A stretch of DNA of 39,121 nt, from NCBI GenBank assembly GCA_031411235.1, contig JANOAR010000230.1:1-39121 (forward strand), given 5' to 3'. Positions 34,039-39,121 of this stretch are shown piece after piece. Under the pieces are notes generated by a model. That model had not been told where the DNA came from, did no database searches, and saw nothing but the letters and a program-made list of their open reading frames with translations. The stretch is from JANOAR01 sp031411235. GTDB lineage: Bacteria > Verrucomicrobiota > Verrucomicrobiia > Verrucomicrobiales > Verrucomicrobiaceae. The position numbers and the translations under genes are program-made. Each line of letters begins with the position of its first letter. The first letter of the stretch is position 1.

Positions 34039-36840
34039 CTACTCCTCCACCTCCACCCGATAAAACATCGTTGTCGCCGCAGCGCCCAGCGTCGTGTCCG
34101 TCAACGAAGTCACTGGCACCATCCCCGCCACGCCCGAGGCCACCACCGAGTAGCTGCCGAAGGTTACATCGCTCGATCTTAGCACCCGATAAGTCTTTCC
34201 CGCTACGCCCGCCCAACTCAGCGCAAACACCCCCACCGCAGGCTTGCTCACCGACACGATCTTGAAGGCCGAATGGACATTGTTAGGATTCGACCCCGCC
34301 GCGATCTCGTCTGCATCGTTCAAGCCATCGCCATCGCTGTCAGCGAGCGCCGGGTGGGTGAAATACACATTGATCTCATCGGCATCGCTTAAGCCATCGG
34401 CATCGCTATCGCCGGAAATCGGATTGGTGCCCAGCGTGAGTTCTTGCGCATTGGTGAGGCCATCGCCATCGGCGTCGTCCGATACGGTCAAAGCAATGTC
34501 GGTGAGCTGCACGACAGCATTGGCAGAGCCACGGCTCACGAGGGTGAAGACCAAGTTATCCGTCAGCCCATCGAGCCCTTCTATTGGCACATCTACGCTG
34601 ATGTAGCCGCTCTCGGACACCTCATTGTCCAGGCCGATATAGAGATCATGCACATCGCCAAAACGCACATGCAGATAGTCTCCATCGCCTGCCGCGCTAA
34701 AGGTGAAACGGAACTTCAAAGACTCCGCTCCCACTGGCATCGTCATCGCCTTCACGAGCCCCGCGTTTGCCTGCTCGGTGAGCGTCCACATACCGCTTTG
34801 CAAGGTCGCACTGCCGAAGGTGGTAAAGCCCGTCAAAGGTAAGTCTGATGAGCTTGCAAGGCTCATCAGACTGCTGCCAGTGCTCATCGCCCTGGTGCCC
34901 CGCGTCTTTGAGCCAGCAGCTAGCAAAGTCGCAGAAGCCGCAGAAGCCGCCGTGCGAGGGATGATCGGGCCATCCAAGAAAGGCGAGTTGATGAACCCGT
35001 CCGTTCCATAGCCATCAAGTGTCGCCGCATCAGCATCACTCGCTTTGGGCAGGATCGTTCTCCTGTACCACACATGCGACAGACCATGCCCCGTTTCATA
35101 AAGTCCAAAGCGCGAATCCCAGCCAGGCATCACCTTGTAAACGTAGTAGGTATCAGGGACGAGTTTCTGCGTAGCCCGGTATTCCAGATTGCCATACACG
35201 CTTGATACAACCTGCTCTACCACCGTTGGATTGGGCAGGGTAATCAGATGTGCAGGCGTCGGGCGCGGCGTGTCCAGCATCGTCACCCTGTCAATCATCA
35301 GCCTCTTGCCATTGATGAGCGGCGCATTCTTCAAATACAAGGCGCAGGCTCCCATACAGAAGCCGCCAGCGCTGTGCCCGATGAGATGGATAGGCTGGTC
35401 GATGTCGATATGGCCAGCCTTCGCCTCTTGCCATAGCCACACCCCCAACATCGTGCCATCAGCCTCGGCAATCGTCCGAATGGAAGACAACTCGCCCAAT
35501 ATTCTAGCCACATCGGCCTGCTCTTGCGCAGTGGGTATTGGCAACAAACGGTTTGCGATCTCACCAACAATATAACTCTTCAGCACTGCTGTTGCAGCCT
35601 TGCTGAATTGCCACTTCACAAGTGCCGCGCCAGCAGTCTTCACCGTGCCTGCCAGAGAAAGAATCGTCTCCGCAGCGTCCAGCAGCCCCACGATTTTCCA
35701 ATCCACCGGATCGCTCGGCGAGCTATCCGTACGCCAGTCAAAGATGGCGATGTTCGGCACCTTCGTGGGACGATCCGCGATGAGGCGATTGTTGATCCGC
35801 TCGGCCATGTCTAGCAGCCATAGGCGCGTGTCCTCAGTATCCCCCTCCAGCCCGTGTGTTATCACGATCATCCCGTTGTGAACTCGGTTGCTATCGAAGG
35901 CAAAGCTACCCCACGCAGCATTCCTCATCGTCCCGGCAGTGGGCTTGCTCGTTAGTGCCAGCCACTGCGGCTCATTGGCCACCGCAGCTTTGTTGATTAC
36001 CACCACCGCTTTTGCATAAGCCTTGGCCCCCTGGCTATCCGTCACCTCCAGCCCCATAGGATATTCCCCGCCCAATGAACTGCTCACCGACCACACTGCG
36101 TGTTGCCCGTTCACATCGCCATACACCCCATCGTTGTTTGTGTCCCAGCGGAAGACATAGCTTGGCAGCCCACCCACCACCGAGCCATCCAGCCCCACGC
36201 TGTAAACCCCAGCGCTCACCATCTGCGTAGTCGAAAGCATCTTCGCAAACATCGCTCGGTTGATCGTCACCACGAACGGCGACGAAATCACCTGAGCCGC
36301 CGCGTTGCGATAGGTGGCCTGGAGATAAATTGTTGCTGCGGGCGCATCGCGATTCACAAACAACGTCCAGCCACCAATGCCAGCATAGGATGGCACTCCG
36401 CCGACAAAGCCGATGGTGGAGAGCGAGGTCACATCCGTCGTCCCGCCCGCAGGCGAATTCATCAGTACCCGGAAGGCCGTCTGCGATCCCGAACTCACAC
36501 TAGCAGGCCCAGAAATCATCAGCCCGCTGGCCGCATAGTTGCGCGTATCCAGCACAAACGTCCCTGTCCGCCCCCAGCCCGAGAGGCCCGAGGGAGCCAG
36601 CGTGTTCAACACAAAGGTCGCGCTCGTGCTTGCGGTGCTGCTGGAGACGATGCGCGTGTCCAGAATGAAGTCCGCCGAGGCTTGCGACACCGAGGCGAGG
36701 TCGTTGCGCGTATCGAGTTCAAACGGGGCCGACTCGCCCGCTGTCGCGTGGGCGAGCGTTGGCAGCAGGGCCAGCAGGCAGGCGAAAACACCTGCCACAC
36801 TTCTTGCCAGCCGTTTGGGCAGCTTGTAAACTCTCGCCAT
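34039..36840 (-). CDS. Large secreted alpha/beta hydrolase (lipase-like) with FxLDTR repeats and calcium-type repeats
   Basis: The product is 933 residues from the ATG at 36840. A long signal peptide (cleavage near AHA, residue 32) is followed by four copies of an F-x-L-[DN]-T motif at roughly 18-residue spacing (40-100). A beta-sandwich region follows, then an alpha/beta hydrolase domain (about 325-640) with nucleophile Ser490 in IGHSAGG and an early MIVITHGLEGDTED oxyanion-type segment. The C-terminal part has a jelly-roll-like stretch and three calcium-binding DxDGDGL repeats (about 785-850), then a final fibronectin/Ig-like domain. Hydrolysis of an extracellular ester or lipid is inferred. 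The frame is open to 37710, but the rest is antisense to the toxin-antitoxin pair. The start shares bases with the antitoxin start codon. Confidence 0.82.
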   Translation of the reverse strand: MARVYKLPKRLARSVAGVFACLLALLPTLAHATAGESAPFELDTRNDLASVSQASADFILDTRIVSSSTASTSATFVLNTLAPSGLSGWGRTGTFVLDTRNYAASGLMISGPASVSSGSQTAFRVLMNSPAGGTTDVTSLSTIGFVGGVPSYAGIGGWTLFVNRDAPAATIYLQATYRNAAAQVISSPFVVTINRAMFAKMLSTTQMVSAGVYSVGLDGSVVGGLPSYVFRWDTNNDGVYGDVNGQHAVWSVSSSLGGEYPMGLEVTDSQGAKAYAKAVVVINKAAVANEPQWLALTSKPTAGTMRNAAWGSFAFDSNRVHNGMIVITHGLEGDTEDTRLWLLDMAERINNRLIADRPTKVPNIAIFDWRTDSSPSDPVDWKIVGLLDAAETILSLAGTVKTAGAALVKWQFSKAATAVLKSYIVGEIANRLLPIPTAQEQADVARILGELSSIRTIAEADGTMLGVWLWQEAKAGHIDIDQPIHLIGHSAGGFCMGACALYLKNAPLINGKRLMIDRVTMLDTPRPTPAHLITLPNPTVVEQVVSSVYGNLEYRATQKLVPDTYYVYKVMPGWDSRFGLYETGHGLSHVWYRRTILPKASDADAATLDGYGTDGFINSPFLDGPIIPRTAASAASATLLAAGSKTRGTRAMSTGSSLMSLASSSDLPLTGFTTFGSATLQSGMWTLTEQANAGLVKAMTMPVGAESLKFRFTFSAAGDGDYLHVRFGDVHDLYIGLDNEVSESGYISVDVPIEGLDGLTDNLVFTLVSRGSANAVVQLTDIALTVSDDADGDGLTNAQELTLGTNPISGDSDADGLSDADEINVYFTHPALADSDGDGLNDADEIAAGSNPNNVHSAFKIVSVSKPAVGVFALSWAGVAGKTYRVLRSSDVTFGSYSVVASGVAGMVPVTSLTDTTLGAAATTMFYRVEVEE

Positions 36841-37060
36841 GAGTTCCTCTGCCTTAATTCTCAAAGACATGCCTCGCGCCGCCAAGCTCTTGCTCATGGA
36901 AGAGCTGTGGGACGATCTCTGCCACGATACTGTAGGTGTAACTTCTCCTGCTTGGCATGGCGATGTGCTCGCTGCACGCAAGGCCAAAGTCGCCGCAGGC
37001 ACAGCGGAGTTCATCGACTGGGAAATCGTCAAGGCAGAGCTGCTCAGCCCCAAGGCATGA
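36839..37060 (+). CDS. Antitoxin of the addiction-module component family (TIGR02574-like)
   Basis: The product is 73 residues. It shows the family pattern AAKLLLMEELWDDL (14-27), SPAWHGDVLAARKAKVAAG (36-54) and a DWEIVKAEL end (60-68). Members act as antitoxins to RelE/ParE toxins and usually repress their own operon. The start ATG (36839-36841) overlaps the divergent hydrolase start codon by two bases within a CATG. The stop overlaps the toxin start (ATGA at 37057), a classical translationally coupled pair. No Shine-Dalgarno site separate from the neighbouring coding sequence exists, because the leader lies inside the hydrolase gene. Confidence 0.85.
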   Translation: MSSSALILKDMPRAAKLLLMEELWDDLCHDTVGVTSPAWHGDVLAARKAKVAAGTAEFIDWEIVKAELLSPKA

Positions 37061-37350
37061 AGATCAGCCTCATGGCCGAAGCCGCTGCCGACCTGCGGGC
37101 CGCACGCGACTTCTACGACGACCAGGAGCCCGGCGTTGGCGACTACTTCGCCGCTTCGCTGGCCGTGGACATCGAGTCTTTGAAATTCTTCGCGGGCGTT
37201 CATGCGCTGCACTTGGGTTATCATCGGGCGTTGGCGAAGCGCTTCCCCTTCGCGGTTTATTACCTTGTGCTGGGTGACGTGGTTCAGGTTCACGCCGTGC
37301 TTGATCTGCGCATGGCTCCGGCTGCGATCAAGCGTCGGCTTGGCGGCTAA
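37057..37350 (+). CDS. RelE/ParE-family toxin
   Basis: The product is 97 residues with the typical RelE/ParE layout: an N-terminal strand and helix (KISLMAEAAADLRAARDFYDDQ), a middle loop, and the C-terminal strands RFPFAVYYLVLGDVVQVHAVLDLRM ending in a basic tail AIKRRLGG. It is about the usual size. It overlaps the antitoxin stop by four bases. Whether it cleaves mRNA on the ribosome (RelE) or inhibits gyrase (ParE) cannot be told, since both branches share this fold. The longer open frame upstream to 36100 is antisense to the hydrolase gene and not coding. Confidence 0.87.
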   Translation: MKISLMAEAAADLRAARDFYDDQEPGVGDYFAASLAVDIESLKFFAGVHALHLGYHRALAKRFPFAVYYLVLGDVVQVHAVLDLRMAPAAIKRRLGG

Positions 37351-37691
37351 ATTATCGTCAGCGCATCGAGAAGCGCAGAAGCCTGTGGCGCAGCTACCCT
37401 GGAGTGCGGCAGCCTGCCGCCGCCTTATCGAGCCAGCCTGCTGGCGTGTAGGCCGAGGGGTTGTGTCGTAGCGCGAGGGCTTCGCTAGCGCGATAGCGGC
37501 TTGGCGGATTCGGAACGCGGAGACGCACACGCCAGCAGGCTGGCTTGGGATGGCGGCAGCAGGCTGCCGCACTCCAGGGCGCTTTGCGCAGGCGCTGGGA
37601 TGCTCGTCGCGACGGCTTGGAAGGCCGTGCTCCCCAAGACTTCGTGCTGCGTCGCGCTTCATACAGAGTGTGGAAGGTTGAAAGGGAAGAG
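37351..37691. other. 341-bp gene-free region containing the REPIN-like element
   Basis: Aside from the inverted-repeat element at 37397-37579, the flanks hold short hairpins and no gene. Both flanking genes end here (the toxin on +, the SUMF1-like gene on -), so it is a convergent intergenic spacer, which is the usual home of such elements. No T-tract terminator is seen. Confidence 0.5.
37397..37579. repeat. 183-bp REPIN-like element with 53-bp inverted arms
   Basis: The left arm (37397-37449) and the right arm (37527-37579) are inverted copies of each other, 53 bases long with about six differences, separated by 77 bases. Each arm carries an internal near-palindrome around GGCAGCCTGC(C/T)GCC, so the unit looks like two REP sequences in inverted orientation. 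It lies in the 341-base gene-free stretch between the toxin and the SUMF1-like gene. No transposase is in the window. The central part holds a direct repeat TAGCGCGA, and another hairpin ACGGC/GCCGT lies outside near 37612-37628. Confidence 0.8.
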
Positions 37692-38894
37692 TTATAGCCC
37701 CCTCGCACACCGCAGACCGAAGAGCGCGTAGTTGTTGTAGTCCACGTTGTAGTTGCTGCTGCTGCGCAGCGCACAGCGAAGCTCGCTCGCGGAGTTAATC
37801 CACGAACCGCCGCGCAGCACCCGGATTATTGTCGCGGTCGCAGGGCCATGCGGGTTGGTGTTCGCAGTGGGGTCGCCGTAGTAGCCGCTGGAATACGTGT
37901 CCCAGCACCACTCATAGAGATTGCCCGCCATGTCGTACAGGCCAAAGCCATTCGCCATGTCCACGCCTGCGGGCACTTGGGCACCGTTGTAGTAGCCCAC
38001 GGGTGTTGTCGGTGGATTACCTCCCTCGAAAGGATCGCCACTGCCAGAGTAGTTTGCCTGATGATTCGCCACGCTGTTGCCCCACGGGTAGCGGTAGCCG
38101 AGCGAGCCGCCACGCGCTGCCTTCTCCCACTCGGCCTCGGTGGGCAGACGGTAGCCATTGGCCGACCATCTCACATTGGTATTGGCCAAGTCCAGATTGC
38201 CTGTGCGATAGACAATCGTCTGCGCATCATCCGTGCAGTAGCACGGCGTCAGCCCGTCCTTCTCGGAGCGGGCGTTGCACCATTTCACGCAGTCGTACCA
38301 GGTGACGCTTTGAATGGGATGCCCACTGCCAGCCGCATTGCCAGCGTTAATCGAATACCCATGCCCCGCCCCCCAAGCCTGCACGGACTGCCACAGCTCC
38401 TTCGTCACCTCGAACTTATCCATGAAGAAGCCATCCACTTGCACGACATGCAGCGGCAGGGTGTCGATACCGATTTCGTAGAAGCTGTCGCCCATTTGGA
38501 AGGGGCCAGCGGGGATGTAGGCCATGCCTGCGGGGGCTACGGGGGTGCTGCCGTCGTAGGCTGTCACGCGCACCTTGGCATTGGGCACATATTGCCCATC
38601 CCAGTCCACCCCGGCATTCCAGACGATGCTCTTGTTGCTGCCCGGCGCGATGCCCATGCCCACATTCCCACTCAGCGCGGTGACGGGGATGATGTAGCTC
38701 GCCCCCGCATCGCCCGAGACCTCCACGCCAATGGTCAGCGTGCCGCCATCCGCATCCGCCACGTCGTAATGAATATCCACCAGCTTCGATCCCGCCCGCT
38801 GTGCCGCCGAGACATTGGAGACCACCGGCACCGCCGCCTGCAAGGCAAGGATGTGGCTGAGGGCGGCGGCGAGGAGGATGAGGGCTTTCTTCAT
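37692..38894 (-). CDS. Secreted SUMF1/formylglycine-generating-enzyme-like protein
   Basis: The product is 400 residues from the ATG at 38894, with a signal peptide (cleavage after LQA near residue 20). Residues 22-115 form an Ig-like domain (VPVVSNVSAAQR, VDIHYDVADADGG). Residues about 120-400 are an FGE-sulfatase domain: MAYIPAGPFQMGD, VTKELWQSV, YRLPTEAEWEKAARGG and GNLYEWCWD. In the C-terminal core, RVLRGGSWINSASELRCALRS replaces the human FGE stretch that holds its two catalytic cysteines, so those positions are Asn and Leu. Formylglycine formation is thus unlikely; sugar or protein binding or another oxygenase-type use is possible. No sulfatase neighbours it. Confidence 0.88.
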   Translation of the reverse strand: MKKALILLAAALSHILALQAAVPVVSNVSAAQRAGSKLVDIHYDVADADGGTLTIGVEVSGDAGASYIIPVTALSGNVGMGIAPGSNKSIVWNAGVDWDGQYVPNAKVRVTAYDGSTPVAPAGMAYIPAGPFQMGDSFYEIGIDTLPLHVVQVDGFFMDKFEVTKELWQSVQAWGAGHGYSINAGNAAGSGHPIQSVTWYDCVKWCNARSEKDGLTPCYCTDDAQTIVYRTGNLDLANTNVRWSANGYRLPTEAEWEKAARGGSLGYRYPWGNSVANHQANYSGSGDPFEGGNPPTTPVGYYNGAQVPAGVDMANGFGLYDMAGNLYEWCWDTYSSGYYGDPTANTNPHGPATATIIRVLRGGSWINSASELRCALRSSSNYNVDYNNYALFGLRCARGL

Positions 38895-39049
38895 AGATGA
38901 GCAGGCTAGGCAGGTAGGGGATGGGCTGGCAAGGCGTTTTGTTCGTGGAAGCGGGGCGTTAGGCGGTTCAAAACGAGAGCCCAACCGCTAAAAACGGGCC
39001 ATAACATGAGTGCGCCTAAGCTCGTGCGGCTTCACCCGTTGCACCGCGC

Positions 39050-39121
39050 ATGAAATGCCTCATCATTGCGCTCCTCTCCGCCCCTGCTCTTGCCTTTGCT
39101 GCTCAGTCGGTGAGCGATCTC
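39050..39121 (+). CDS. 5' end of an exported protein (partial)
   Basis: From the ATG at 39050 the frame runs to the window end, 24 codons. They encode a signal peptide (MKCLIIALLSAPALAFAAQS) with an AFA-A cleavage pattern. A Cys at residue 3 is too early for a lipobox. The mature part is outside the window, so no function can be given. The gene is divergent from the SUMF1-like gene, across 155 bases that contain a six-base inverted repeat (38963-38968 with 38983-38988). Confidence 0.6.
   Translation, partial: MKCLIIALLSAPALAFAAQSVSDL

Noticed and set aside
36100..37056. Extension of the toxin frame upstream to 36100
   Set aside because: It is antisense to the hydrolase gene; the ATGA overlap at 37057 marks the toxin start.
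36841..37710. N-terminal extension of the hydrolase frame to 37710
   Set aside because: It runs antisense through the toxin-antitoxin pair and the REPIN-like element; a signal peptide follows directly after the ATG at 36840.

Overview
The window looks like a chromosomal segment from a member of the Verrucomicrobiota, probably close to Verrucomicrobiaceae such as Prosthecobacter. This is inferred from gene content, not from a marker gene. The indicators are a PVC-type CxxCH dehydrogenase-like protein, DUF1552 and DUF6807 proteins, kinase-linked ECF sigma factors, very large secreted repeat proteins, a high-GC composition and dispersed non-coding repeats. I see no rRNA, tRNA, CRISPR array, complete insertion sequence or phage gene.

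Region by region: 1-6103 holds a multi-pass GT-C-like membrane protein, a secreted DUF6807 protein and a translationally coupled pair of glycosyltransferases (GT4 then GT2). 6116-9159 is a small signalling segment (single-domain response regulator, histidine kinase, RsbRD_N-like protein). It is flanked on the left by an orphan copy of the last 58 codons of an ABC-F gene and on the right by the intact ABC-F gene (9160-11013), an arrangement that resembles a 3'-end-targeted insertion. 11327-15406 encodes a 1359-residue secreted protein with about 14 propeller-like repeats, a Calx-beta domain and Ig-like domains. 15418-16231 is a clpS plus DUF2017 pair. 16294-18714 has a DUF6263-like secreted protein divergent from a Tat-exported DUF1552 protein.

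18720-28658 is mostly regulatory and envelope genes: PBP1C, a transmembrane Ser/Thr kinase with a large extracytoplasmic region, two convergent ECF sigma factors (one divergent from the kinase), an M48 metalloprotease, and a sigma-70 factor with an unusual acidic then lysine/alanine-rich C-terminal tail and a clear intrinsic terminator. 28959-33925 contains a left-handed beta-helix acyl/nucleotidyl-transferase-like protein, a subtilisin-like protease and a PVC-type cytochrome-containing dehydrogenase. 34039-39121 has a large secreted alpha/beta hydrolase whose start codon overlaps that of a divergent toxin-antitoxin pair, a 183-bp REPIN-like inverted-repeat element, a SUMF1-like secreted protein lacking the FGE catalytic cysteines, and the first 24 codons of another exported protein.

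The strongest leads are the duplicated ABC-F 3' end, whose differences are almost all synonymous, bracketing the RsbRD_N signalling segment; the sigma factor with a histone-H1-like tail; the kinase/ECF pair; and the REPIN-like and heptamer repeats. No single locus is clearly a wholly new system; each lead is an inference from architecture.
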